31,011 nucleotides of DNA, from assembly GCA_964393815.1 (NCBI GenBank), contig CAYMUP010000009.1, forward strand, positions 1 through 31,011, written 5' to 3'. The stretch is from JAGXIT01 sp964393815. Lineage in GTDB: Bacteria; Patescibacteriota; Saccharimonadia; Saccharimonadales; UBA4665. Every line of letters begins with the position of its first letter. Position 1 is the first letter of the stretch. Below are positions 21,837 to 29,442 of this stretch, in pieces. Made by a program: the position numbers and the translations under genes. The notes below the pieces were generated by a model. It worked only from the letters and a program-made list of their open reading frames with translations. It did no database searches and had not been told where the DNA came from.

Positions 21837-23528
21837 ATGATAGTTGCAGTGGAATCTTCTATTTTTCTCCAACTTTCGGCCGTTCTCGCTGTTGCTGCAG
21901 GCGTGTCAATTATCATGCGCTTGCTTCGGCAGCCACTTATCGTAGGCTATATATTGACAGGCGTAGCGGTAGGCCCGACAGCGCTCGACCTTATCCACAA
22001 CCATGAGGCATTTGATTCATTTAGTGAAATTGGCATCATGCTGCTGCTTTTCATCGTCGGACTCGGGCTCAACATCGGCGTCATACGTGCTACCGGTAAG
22101 CCTGTTGCGCTTGTTTTCCTGCTAAACGCCGCCGTTATGATACTTTTTGGTTTCTGCGCCGCCGAACTTATGCATCTGACTACGGCAGAGGCGGTTATAG
22201 CGGGCTTGGGGCTCTTCTTTAGCAGCACTATCGTTATCGTCAAGTCACTCGTCGACAAACGTGCCCAACATAGGCTTTACGGACAGATTGCCATTGGCGT
22301 CATCTTGCTCGACGACGTGCTCGCAACATTTGCGTTATTGTTTGTCGCCACTGCAAAAACAGGGGGAACTAGTCTGACAGAAGTTGGCACACTTCTTGCA
22401 AGAGGTGGCGGTCTCGCACTGCTCCTTATCGCTGTCGGTGGGTACATCATGCCGCACGTCACCCGGTTTTTTGCTCGCAGCCAAGAAATGCTGTTTGGGT
22501 TTGCACTTGCTTGGGCATTTGGTATCGCAAGCTTGTTTCACCTAGCAGGTTTCTCGGCAGAGGTTGGCGCCTTGCTCGCCGGTGTGTCTCTAGCTAGCCT
22601 CACCTATGCATCAGAGATAAGTACGCGGCTCAAACCACTACGTGATTTCTTTTTGCTCATATTTTTTGTTACGCTCGGCGAAAAACTAAATCTCGCTCAC
22701 ATCCAAAACGCGATTGTTCCCGCTCTTGTGTTCTCGGCTATTGCCCTTACTATCAAACCGCTCTCGACGCAGGTTGGCATGGGACTGCTGCGTTACACCA
22801 AACAAACGGGTTTCAAAACCGCCATTCACCTTTCGAACATCAGTGAGTTTTCTGTCATTTTAGCGGTGCTCGCCTACAAAAATGGCTTGGTACGTGCGGA
22901 GCTCATCGACATCTTAACGCTCACAGCGCTCATCACCATAGCCGTTTCTACCTACCTTATGCACTACGACGATGTGCTCTACAAAAAGTTTGCGAAGGCC
23001 CTCACCATCTTTGAGCGAAAAGACATTCGTCCCGATTCTGCCCGACCACCGCAGTACAAACTCTTTCTCTTTGGGTATCACAAGGGCGGGCATGAGTTTA
23101 TAAACACGTTCCGCGACATGAAAAAGAAATATGTCGTGGTGGACTATGACCCTGAGGTTATTGAGACCCTCGAGCGCCAGCACATCACCCATGTCTACGG
23201 TGACGCGACTGATTACGAACTACTCGAGGAGCTCGGTGTTGGCAAAGCAGAAATGATCGTCAGCATCTTGCCTGGCCACACGACTAACCGCGAGTTACTA
23301 AAATACTACCTCAAGCATAATCCTGAAGGCATATTTATTTGCCACGCTACCAGTTACGACAATGCTGCTGAGCTATACGAACATGGTGCATCATATGTCA
23401 TACTTCCTCGACTTATCGGCACTGAAAAAATGAGTGCATTCATAAGTCAGCACGGCACTGATAAGACAGCTTTCGAGAGCTACCGTAAGCACCACATCAT
23501 TACCCTTGGCAAAGCGGCTATAAACTAA
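21837..23528 (+). CDS. CPA2 family cation:proton antiporter with C-terminal TrkA-N domain
   Basis: The 563-residue protein combines about 12 membrane helices (about 8-385) with a C-terminal nucleotide-binding RCK/TrkA-N domain (about 400-520). Helix landmarks include RQPLIVGYILTGVAVGP, GLGLFFSSTIVIVKSL, GVILLDDVLATFALLF and FSAEVGALLAGVSLA, which match KefB/KefC-type potassium or sodium:proton antiporters. The RCK segment begins LFLFGYHKGGHEF; the usual GxGxxG reads GYHKGG, so NAD(H) binding may be altered. Likely roles are pH and potassium homeostasis. A hairpin (23537-23558) follows the stop. Confidence 0.9.
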   Translation: MIVAVESSIFLQLSAVLAVAAGVSIIMRLLRQPLIVGYILTGVAVGPTALDLIHNHEAFDSFSEIGIMLLLFIVGLGLNIGVIRATGKPVALVFLLNAAVMILFGFCAAELMHLTTAEAVIAGLGLFFSSTIVIVKSLVDKRAQHRLYGQIAIGVILLDDVLATFALLFVATAKTGGTSLTEVGTLLARGGGLALLLIAVGGYIMPHVTRFFARSQEMLFGFALAWAFGIASLFHLAGFSAEVGALLAGVSLASLTYASEISTRLKPLRDFFLLIFFVTLGEKLNLAHIQNAIVPALVFSAIALTIKPLSTQVGMGLLRYTKQTGFKTAIHLSNISEFSVILAVLAYKNGLVRAELIDILTLTALITIAVSTYLMHYDDVLYKKFAKALTIFERKDIRPDSARPPQYKLFLFGYHKGGHEFINTFRDMKKKYVVVDYDPEVIETLERQHITHVYGDATDYELLEELGVGKAEMIVSILPGHTTNRELLKYYLKHNPEGIFICHATSYDNAAELYEHGASYVILPRLIGTEKMSAFISQHGTDKTAFESYRKHHIITLGKAAIN

Positions 23529-23536
23529 CCCTATCA

Positions 23537-23558
23537 AGAAAACCGAGATAGGTTTTCT
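23537..23558 (+). terminator. Terminator-like hairpin after the antiporter gene
   Basis: AGAAAACC and GGTTTTCT form an 8-bp stem with a 6-nt loop, 9 bp after the stop codon. The stem's own T-run is followed by CACC rather than a long U-tract. Confidence 0.5.
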
Positions 23559-23587
23559 CACCCTGCAGCGCTTCGCGTTTAGCAAAT

Positions 23588-23630
23588 GAAGTGAAACACG
23601 CCCCTGTTAAAAATTTAATCCCCGGTGAAT
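23588..23630 (+). repeat. Dispersed intergenic repeat, copy E
   Basis: GAAGTGAAA, GCC in place of ACC, TGTTAAAAAT, ATCCCC and GGTGAAT. The ends are again 43 bp apart, but one A is missing from the right box and the TCCC block is shifted by one. AAAT precedes it. Confidence 0.65.
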
Positions 23631-23667
23631 AACATGAAAACAGTCTGAGCGTCGGTCGCCGCAAGAG

Positions 23668-23824
23668 CCGGGGATGCATAACGACTGATAATCGAACGGT
23701 TAGTGAGACTATATGCAGAGACCAAGGCAGCCATTAATTAAAGAGGAGAGCTGCCCTGGCTCGAAGCTATATTTATATAAGTAAGCCGGTCGTTTGCTTC
23801 TCCCCGGTGGGTTTTGGTTCTTTT
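23668..23824 (+). ncRNA. Candidate structured RNA upstream of queA
   Basis: This non-coding stretch of the 390-bp gap before queA can fold into a closed multi-branch shape. A closing stem CCGGGGA (23668-23674) pairs with TCCCCGG (23801-23807). Inside are a GCATA/TATGC stem around AATC-gaac-GGTT, a 10-position stem CCAAGGCAGC with GCTGCCCTGG (one mismatch), and AAGC/GCTT. A T-rich run (TGGGTTTTGGTTCTTTT) follows the closing stem. No known RNA family (tmRNA, SRP, 6S, RNase P, preQ1 riboswitch) is recognised. It may be a small RNA, a cis-element, or chance pairing. Confidence 0.35.
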
Positions 23825-23905
23825 GACCAGGCAAAAGAACAATGTAGTTTTTGAAGCCGGAAATAGTTTTGTACGCGTTAGACCCCTGAACAATCTAGTA
23901 TGGTG

Positions 23906-23911
23906 TATACT
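23906..23911 (+). promoter_or_regulatory. -10 element of queA (leaderless)
   Basis: TATACT lies 7 nt before the GTG at 23919. CTGAAC at about 23886-23891 is a poor -35 candidate with short spacing. The position decides the start codon of queA. Confidence 0.5.
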
Positions 23912-23918
23912 TGAGCAC

Positions 23919-24950
23919 GTGCAATTAGCTGATTTTCATTATGATGTACCCGAGGAACTCATCGCCAGTCAACCGCCAATGGTCCGCGGCGATGCGCGTT
24001 TGCTGGTACTAGACCGTCGTACTGGGCAGATTACCGACAGGCAGTACCCTGACATCGTCGAGTACCTTCAGGCGGGCGATGTGCTGGTCATAAATGACAC
24101 CAAAGTCATCAAAGCTCGCATAATAACCCACAAAGTGCTGGGCGGTGGCACCCGCGAACTCGTACTCGTCGAAAAGCACGGGTCTGAAGACGACTGGCAT
24201 CGACACCGCGTTATTTACCGGAGACGTCTGAAACCTGGAGACGAGTTGCAAATCGGTAACGACATAATTACCGTAGAAGAGATAAGCGGCGACGGAATCG
24301 CGGTTGTACGAAGTGAGCGCAACCTCCTAGAAATTGCTGAAGAGCATGGTTCTGTACCCTTGCCACCGTACATGCAGCGTGAAGCCACCGCAGCAGATAT
24401 CGAACGCTACCAAACGGTTTTTGCCCGCGAGGCAGGCTCGGTAGCCGCCCCAACCGCGAGTCTCAACATGACCGAACTGACGCTGCAAACGCTCCGAGAC
24501 AAAGGTGTACAGGTTGCCTACGCGACACTGCACGTTGGACTTGGTACGTTCCTGCCTATACGCGTCGAAGACGTCACCACCCACAAAATGCACCAGGAGT
24601 ACTACGAAATCCCAAGTGAAACCGTCAGATTAATTCGTGAAACCCGGGCGAAAAATGGGCGAGTTATAGCGCTCGGCACCACCATCACTCGCACGCTTGA
24701 GTACGCCTACAAAGACATATTTTCTGGTGCCGACCACACCTTACGAGGTGAAGCCGATATCTTCATATACCCTGGTTACGAGTTTAAGACCATTGATGGC
24801 CTGATCACCAACTTCCACATGCCAGAAAGCACCGTCCTCATGCTAACAGCCGCTTTTGCCGGCTGGGACAAACTTCGCCCCGCCTACGAACACGCCGTAG
24901 CAGAGCGCTACCACTTCTTTTCCTACGGCGACAGCATGTTAATTATTTAA
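23919..24950 (+). CDS. queA: S-adenosylmethionine:tRNA ribosyltransferase-isomerase
   Basis: QueA transfers and rearranges the ribose of SAM onto preQ1 in tRNA, giving epoxyqueuosine. From the GTG at 23919 the protein has 343 residues, the usual QueA length. It begins VQLADFHYDVPEELIASQPP, matching the family's N-terminus; the frame runs upstream to 23814, but that extension is not QueA-like. Other landmarks are GDVLVINDTKVIKARI, PLPPYMQRE, LHVGLGTFLPI, ALGTTITRTLE and TNFHMPESTVLML. The normally conserved PTAGLHFT reads PTASLNMT, losing a usual histidine. Tgt follows after 47 bp with its own -10. Confidence 0.94.
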   Translation: MQLADFHYDVPEELIASQPPMVRGDARLLVLDRRTGQITDRQYPDIVEYLQAGDVLVINDTKVIKARIITHKVLGGGTRELVLVEKHGSEDDWHRHRVIYRRRLKPGDELQIGNDIITVEEISGDGIAVVRSERNLLEIAEEHGSVPLPPYMQREATAADIERYQTVFAREAGSVAAPTASLNMTELTLQTLRDKGVQVAYATLHVGLGTFLPIRVEDVTTHKMHQEYYEIPSETVRLIRETRAKNGRVIALGTTITRTLEYAYKDIFSGADHTLRGEADIFIYPGYEFKTIDGLITNFHMPESTVLMLTAAFAGWDKLRPAYEHAVAERYHFFSYGDSMLII

Positions 24951-24959
24951 ATAAACCTA

Positions 24960-24988
24960 GTGACCGTATTCATCAACTTCGGTATAAT
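24960..24988 (+). promoter_or_regulatory. Promoter of tgt
   Basis: GTGACC (24960-24965), a 17-bp spacer and a perfect TATAAT (24983-24988) precede the ATG at 24998 by 9 nt. This predicts a leader of about 0-3 nt and expression independent of queA. Confidence 0.6.
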
Positions 24989-24997
24989 TAACGTGAT

Positions 24998-26263
24998 ATG
25001 GCAAAAAAGTCACTTAGTTTTGAGATTACAGATCGGTTAGAAGGCACACTGGCGAGGGCTGGGGTAATAACGACGCCGCACGGCACGATTGAGACGCCAG
25101 CATTTATTGTGGGGGGCACAAATGCGACTGTTAAAGCCCTGACTCCCGAGATGATCAAAGGTGTTGGTGGACAGTCGGTACTGGCAAACACTTACCACCT
25201 TATGCTAAGGCCTGGCGCCGACATAGTAAACCAAGCTGGCGGCGTGGGTAAGTTTATGAACTTTGACGGACCAACTTTTACTGATAGTGGTGGGTTTCAG
25301 GTCTTTAGCCTAGGTGTGGCATTCAACAAAGGAATCGACGCCGTTTCGCACACCGAAAAAGGTGACGCCGAAAAGGCTACGGCGAGCGCCGAGCAGCTTG
25401 TCAAAATCACTGAGAAAGGCGCTCATTTCCGCTCGCACCTTGACGGCCAAAAACTGCTCATGACACCAGAAAGCAGCATGGAGTTGCAGCACAAAATTGC
25501 CGCAGACATCCACATGGCTTTTGACGAGTGCCCCGCTCCGCTCGCGAACTACGTCTACATTGTCGAGAGTCTCGAGCGCACGCACGCTTGGGCCGAGCGA
25601 TGCATTGCCCGTCACCAAGAGCTCAACGCCGAACATGCTGATAAAAACGAAAATCTCCAGGCGCTCTTCGGCATCGTACAGGGCGCTAGACACGAGGAAC
25701 TAAGAAAGCGGTCTGCGTCATTTCTCGGTGAACGAGATTTTGACGGCTATGGTATCGGCGGCGTTTTTGAAACCGGAGAGATTCCAACCGTGGTTAAGTG
25801 GACAGACGAAACGTTGCCCGAAGGCAAACCAAGACATCTGCTCGGCATGGGAGCTCAGCCAATGGACCTCTTCCTCGGCGTAGAGTACGGCGTGGACACG
25901 TTTGACTGTGTTGCCCCCACCCGCCAGGCTCGAAACGGTGCTCTCTACACCTATGACGGTCGCATGAATATCAAAAAGCAGCAGTTCCGCACAGACTTTA
26001 GCCCCATCGATAGTGAGTGTGGCTGTTATACCTGTCAAAATTTCACCCGGGCGTATGTGTGCCACCTCTTTCACGCTGACGAAATGCTCGGCGCCACGCT
26101 CGCGAGCATACACAACGAATACTTCATCGTGAGCACCGTCGACAAGATACGTGAGTCTATAAAAGACGGCAGCTTCTTTGCACTAAAAGACACCTTCCTC
26201 CGCCGCTACTATGCCAAGCAGCCCAAGTTTATTGAGCTCTTGGACACTCGGAAAAAATCATAA
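24998..26263 (+). CDS. tgt: tRNA-guanine transglycosylase
   Basis: Tgt swaps guanine 34 of GUN-anticodon tRNAs for preQ1 (or queuine). The 421-residue TIM-barrel protein has the base-binding DSGGFQVFSL (D96), the catalytic aspartate in TFDCVAPTRQARNG (D303) and the zinc site C341-x-C343-x2-C346-x25-H372, all intact. It is about 45 residues longer than typical bacterial Tgt, mainly through an insert at about 107-137. The substrate-recognition loop reads GGVFETGE (254-261) where most bacterial enzymes have GGLAVGE, so base preference may differ. With queA and the YhhQ-type transporter it forms a queuosine salvage group. Confidence 0.95.
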   Translation: MAKKSLSFEITDRLEGTLARAGVITTPHGTIETPAFIVGGTNATVKALTPEMIKGVGGQSVLANTYHLMLRPGADIVNQAGGVGKFMNFDGPTFTDSGGFQVFSLGVAFNKGIDAVSHTEKGDAEKATASAEQLVKITEKGAHFRSHLDGQKLLMTPESSMELQHKIAADIHMAFDECPAPLANYVYIVESLERTHAWAERCIARHQELNAEHADKNENLQALFGIVQGARHEELRKRSASFLGERDFDGYGIGGVFETGEIPTVVKWTDETLPEGKPRHLLGMGAQPMDLFLGVEYGVDTFDCVAPTRQARNGALYTYDGRMNIKKQQFRTDFSPIDSECGCYTCQNFTRAYVCHLFHADEMLGATLASIHNEYFIVSTVDKIRESIKDGSFFALKDTFLRRYYAKQPKFIELLDTRKKS

Positions 26264-26282
26264 ATTAGATCTAAGATTTATG
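26259..26282. terminator. AT-rich palindrome overlapping the tgt stop
   Basis: CATAAAT and ATTTATG flank a TTAGATCTAA core, overlapping the tgt stop codon and abutting repeat copy F. The stem is AT-rich and weak; it may serve the convergent tgt and yhhQ genes. Confidence 0.35.
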
Positions 26283-26286
26283 ATAC

Positions 26287-26329
26287 GAAGTGAACGTTAC
26301 CGAAGTTAAAAACCTATCCCAGGTGAAAT
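26287..26329 (+). repeat. Dispersed intergenic repeat, copy F
   Basis: A 43-bp copy with GAAGTGAAC, ACC, GAAGTTAAA, TCCC and AGGTGAAAT at standard positions. It ends 3 bp before the stop of the convergent yhhQ-type gene, the same geometry as copy C with rmuC. Confidence 0.8.
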
Positions 26330-26332
26330 TTA

Positions 26333-27004
26333 TTAAATAGTGCTATGGATGGACTCTTCTTTTAGCGTCTTAAGCCAAGTGGTAAATCGTACCGTTAGTG
26401 GCGATAAAACGATATCGACTGCAAGCTTGATCAGATAGACCGTGATGATGAGCTGCAAAAGCGTCTTACCCGGCATAGTTCCGGCAAACGCAATCACCGA
26501 AAAGACAACGGTATCGACCAACTCACCAACTGCACTAGAGCTAACGAGCCGCGTCCACAAACTGCGCGGACCCACATGTCTACGCAACCGTTCAATCGCT
26601 CCAATATTTATCGACTCGCCAATTAGATAGGCGATGAGACTAGCGACCGCCAGGCGCGGCACAAAACCCAAAATCTGCTCATACGCTGTTTGACGGCTAG
26701 CAGCAAGATCTGCAGGTAAGTACTGCACGCCAAGTAAAAACAAAGACATAAAAAGTAAACAACCAAAGCCAATCCACACCATAGTCCTCGCCACTTTTGA
26801 ACCATAAATTTCAGTGATGACGCTTGTAATGATGTAAACGAGCGGGAAAATAAGTGTGCCTGCGTCAAACACAGCTGGACCGACCTGCGTAATCTTGACA
26901 CTCGCGAGGTTACTGACAATGAGTAGCATGGTAGAGACACTGACGAGGGTCATTAGCACCCGCGTTCGCGACGAAGCAAACTCTTTTATGACTTTACGAA
27001 ACAT
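26333..27004 (-). CDS. yhhQ: Queuosine precursor transporter, YhhQ/VUT family
   Basis: The 223-residue membrane protein has about six helices and family landmarks: LIVSNLASVKITQVG, DAGTLIFPLVYIITSVITEIYGSKVAR (the usual acidic FPL-Y-x-x-D-x-x-x-E-x-Y-G motif has serine for aspartate), SLIAYLIGESINIG and SSAVGELVDTVVFSVIAFAG. Members import preQ0, preQ1 or queuine. Here it lies next to tgt and queA but on the other strand, 11 bp behind the DUF475 gene, with an AAGGCGAGA ribosome-binding site. The context strongly supports queuosine precursor uptake; which precursor is unknown. Confidence 0.9.
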   Translation of the reverse strand: MFRKVIKEFASSRTRVLMTLVSVSTMLLIVSNLASVKITQVGPAVFDAGTLIFPLVYIITSVITEIYGSKVARTMVWIGFGCLLFMSLFLLGVQYLPADLAASRQTAYEQILGFVPRLAVASLIAYLIGESINIGAIERLRRHVGPRSLWTRLVSSSAVGELVDTVVFSVIAFAGTMPGKTLLQLIITVYLIKLAVDIVLSPLTVRFTTWLKTLKEESIHSTI

Positions 27005-27015
27005 CGATTCTCGCC

Positions 27016-28149
27016 TTACGCTTTGCTGCGTTTTTTAGCAGCTCTTTTTTTCGTAACTTTTTGCTTAGCGTGAGCCGTAGATACGGCTTCTTTTTTTTCT
27101 TTTTCTGCTTCGTCGAGCTTTTTACGGACGCGAATGGACGCGGCTATGGAAGCACCAATAATACCTATACCCGCAAGTCCAGGGACAAGCTCAGGTATGC
27201 GCAACAGAGCACTTGTCAGCATGATAATAGCCAGGACAAAGACCGTGTAGTGCGCGCCATGTTCGAGGTATATGAAGTTATTTAAGGTACCACGACGAAC
27301 CATAAAGATCGTCATTGAACGCACCCAAATCGCGCCAATACCGAGACCAGCGGCAATCAAGACAACGTTGCTCGTGATAGCAAAAGCACCGATGACGCCG
27401 TCAAAACTAAAACTTGCGTCCAGGATTTCCAGATACAGGAAACTCATGAACGCTGCTAACCCCACCTGTTTTACGGCAGAGTTTTTTGCTTCAAGACCCT
27501 GGTACTTCTCAATAAAACGTATGGCGCCGTGGATAGCAAGGTAGGTCAAGGTACCAAAGCCACCGGCAAGGAAAGTAGTGCGCGCATGTGAGTTGATGGG
27601 CAGTAGGGCAAAACCAAACAGCATAATAGTCGTGACGATTGCTGGCCAAGCCCAGTGTGTCAACTTGCTAAGATGACGCTCGATACTTTTGACCCACATT
27701 GTGTCTCGCTCATCACTAAAGAAAAAGTGGAAAGCGAGCATGAGCAGAAATGCTCCACCGAAAGCAGATATTGTTGGATGAGCATCTTCCAAGTAATGAG
27801 CATATTTTTCAGGATTATTAAGTGCTAGGTCAAGCACTGTCTGCCAACCAAGCCCTGCCGTAATAGAAACGATCAAGATGGGGAAAACGACTCTCATCCC
27901 AAAAATAGCAATAAAAATGCCGACAGTTAGGAAAATCATCTGCCATTTCTTGCTCATACGATCAAGGATTTTGGCATTTATAATTGCATTGTCGAAGCTA
28001 AACGTAAGCTCAACGATCATCAAAATCACCGTGACAAAAAGCGCATTCCAACCGAGGCCTACCGCTACTCCAATTAGAGTTGCAATAGTGGCAATTATAG
28101 AAAATCCGAATATACGGAAAGCAGAGTGTGAGTGTAATAAATTTTTCAT
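27016..28149 (-). CDS. DUF475/TerC-superfamily integral membrane protein
   Basis: The 377-residue protein has about nine hydrophobic helices and the TerC-superfamily helix IVELTFSFDNAIINAKIL (about 46-63). A second acidic motif, LEILDASFSFDGVIGAFAIT, lies in the middle. The paired D-N and D-G motifs are thought to form a metal pathway in TerC-like proteins. It ends in a Lys/Glu/Ala-rich cytoplasmic tail with many basic residues. The family is linked to metal or tellurite resistance and to metal loading of exported proteins; this member's role is unknown. The TATACT -10 lies 9 nt before the ATG. It is probably co-transcribed with yhhQ. Confidence 0.85.
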   Translation of the reverse strand: MKNLLHSHSAFRIFGFSIIATIATLIGVAVGLGWNALFVTVILMIVELTFSFDNAIINAKILDRMSKKWQMIFLTVGIFIAIFGMRVVFPILIVSITAGLGWQTVLDLALNNPEKYAHYLEDAHPTISAFGGAFLLMLAFHFFFSDERDTMWVKSIERHLSKLTHWAWPAIVTTIMLFGFALLPINSHARTTFLAGGFGTLTYLAIHGAIRFIEKYQGLEAKNSAVKQVGLAAFMSFLYLEILDASFSFDGVIGAFAITSNVVLIAAGLGIGAIWVRSMTIFMVRRGTLNNFIYLEHGAHYTVFVLAIIMLTSALLRIPELVPGLAGIGIIGASIAASIRVRKKLDEAEKEKKEAVSTAHAKQKVTKKRAAKKRSKA

Positions 28150-28158
28150 ATCCCAAGT

Positions 28159-28164
28159 AGTATA
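28159..28164 (-). promoter_or_regulatory. -10 element of the DUF475-yhhQ pair
   Basis: TATACT on the minus strand lies 9 nt before the ATG at 28149. Confidence 0.45.
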
Positions 28165-28171
28165 GCAGAGA

Positions 28172-28290
28172 AATCATCAGAGCGTAGTCAAGCGTGCTTT
28201 ACTGCAGCCGTCATTCTGATTTACTACCAAGACCAATAGGGTTGCATAAGTAATAGAAAGAAGGTGCTTCGACTACGCCCAGGATGACAA
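28172..28290. repeat. REPIN-like pair of inverted arms
   Basis: GCGTAGTCAAGC (28182-28193) is mirrored by GCTTCGACTACGC (28266-28278), differing by one inserted base. GTCATTCTGA (28210-28219) and the strand-reversed GTCATCCTGG next to the right arm are also related. The arm sequence GTCATCCTGGGCGTAGTCGAAG resembles REP-type palindromic elements, and two inverted arms about 70 bp apart form a REPIN-like or miniature mobile element. No coding content is seen in this 219-bp gap. Confidence 0.5.
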
Positions 28291-28314
28291 ATCACCAATG
28301 CCTAATTATCAAAT

Positions 28315-28357
28315 GAAGTGAAACTGACCGAAGTTAAAAATGCATCCCGAGTGAAAT
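28315..28357 (+). repeat. Dispersed intergenic repeat, copy G (closest to consensus)
   Basis: A 43-bp copy with GAAGTGAAA (1-9), ACC (13-15), GAAGTTAAA (16-24), TCCC (31-34) and GTGAAAT (37-43), preceded by AAAT. It ends 11 bp before the stop of the convergent corA gene. Confidence 0.8.
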
Positions 28358-28368
28358 AAGTCAAATAA

Positions 28369-29295
28369 CTAAAGCCACTTTTTGCGATGGAAGAGAGCTA
28401 TCGTAAACATCACCAAAATACCAATTATGGCCAGCACGACCAGAAACGCATGCGGGTCATCGTGAAACGGCACAGCCACATTCATACCCCACAAACCTCC
28501 AATGATGGTCGGTATGGTGAGAAAAATAGCAATAGAAGTCAGCCGTTTGAAGGTGTTATTAAGGTTAGTCGTAGCGATGGCGTCATATGCTTGGCGCATG
28601 TTCACAAGTGTTCTTAGACGCCCCTGCACCTGGGTAATAAGCTCGTCAGTACCGCGCTCGATGTCTTCTATCATATCTCGGTCCTCTTCGTACAGACGCA
28701 TGTATTTACCGCCGAGAAGTGAAGTTGTCAGGAGCGCCTGTGGTTGCAGGGCCGAAAGCCACTCATTTAAATCCTCTTCGAGCTCAATGTTGCCGAGAAA
28801 CTCACGAGTTGTAAGCTGGCCTTGGCGCATTTTGGCACGGAGCTGCAAGATACGACGGGAAACTTTGGTCAGTTCTTTTTCGTACGACTGGTTTATGCCA
28901 GTTAAAATCTGCAGCATAGTTTTAGTCTTTTGCGTGGTCACAAACTCGACGCGGTCGTGGGTGAGGTTGTCGAGAATTTTGGTGTCACGTCTGGCAATCG
29001 TAAAAAGGTAATCTGCGGTGTAGGCAAGCAAAAGCGGCTCAGTGGCAATCTCTTTTCCCTCGGGAAAACAGTAGCGGGTGAAAATGTATACAACGCCATC
29101 TTCGGTGTCAACGCGCGGTGCTTCGTAGATATCAATGGCATCCTCTAAAATGTCGCGGTCCAAACCAAACTGGTCAACTAAACGATCAAGCTCTGCACTT
29201 GTCGGTTCGGACGCAACGATCCACGAACCGGGCCTTGGCTCGGTAAGCTCCTGGAGCTCTCGCTCCCTCGCTCGGCTGTAATACATGGTTATCAT
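28369..29295 (-). CDS. corA: CorA family magnesium/divalent cation transporter
   Basis: The protein has 308 residues from the ATG at 29295, a large soluble N-terminal domain (about 1-245) with long charged helices, and two C-terminal membrane helices. The signature GMN lies at the end of the first helix (IIGGLWGMNVAVPF) and a basic C-terminus, HRKKWL, follows the second. CorA forms pentameric channels for Mg2+ or other divalent ions. The start is chosen because a TATGAT -10 lies 6 nt upstream; the in-frame codon at 29331 lies upstream of that promoter. Other CorA-like channels (Co2+, Zn2+) are possible. Confidence 0.92.
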   Translation of the reverse strand: MITMYYSRARERELQELTEPRPGSWIVASEPTSAELDRLVDQFGLDRDILEDAIDIYEAPRVDTEDGVVYIFTRYCFPEGKEIATEPLLLAYTADYLFTIARRDTKILDNLTHDRVEFVTTQKTKTMLQILTGINQSYEKELTKVSRRILQLRAKMRQGQLTTREFLGNIELEEDLNEWLSALQPQALLTTSLLGGKYMRLYEEDRDMIEDIERGTDELITQVQGRLRTLVNMRQAYDAIATTNLNNTFKRLTSIAIFLTIPTIIGGLWGMNVAVPFHDDPHAFLVVLAIIGILVMFTIALFHRKKWL

Positions 29296-29301
29296 GGTGC
29301 C

Positions 29302-29307
29302 ATCATA
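29302..29307 (-). promoter_or_regulatory. -10 element of corA (leaderless)
   Basis: TATGAT on the minus strand lies 6 nt before the ATG at 29295 and helps fix the start. Confidence 0.5.
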
Positions 29308-29371
29308 CCCCGAAAAGCCTATCAATGACAAAACTTTATCCTTGCCATATCTGTTATTTTATATACTAATC

Positions 29372-29400
29372 TTGACAAATAAACTCTTTTTTGCTATAAT
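29372..29400 (+). promoter_or_regulatory. Consensus sigma-70-type promoter of the DUF922-like gene
   Basis: TTGACA (29372-29377), a 17-bp spacer and TATAAT (29395-29400) match the housekeeping consensus at all 12 positions. The start should be near 29407, leaving a leader of about 36 nt with an AGAGGT ribosome-binding site. Confidence 0.85.
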
Positions 29401-29442
29401 GACTCTTGATCATTCCAGAGGTGGAGTATCAGAGGTTTCCAT

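Noticed and set aside
23668..23807. tmRNA, SRP RNA, 6S RNA or preQ1 riboswitch
   Set aside because: No tRNA-like end or tag frame, no SRP GGTCAGG/GGAA-AGCA loop, and no short preQ1 aptamer sequence was found; only generic stems remain.
15314..28357. The repeat read as protein (EVK-x-T-EVK pattern, with stops soon after copies F and G)
   Set aside because: No start codons or consistent upstream frames exist and other copies break the frame; DNA-level spacing explains the pattern better.
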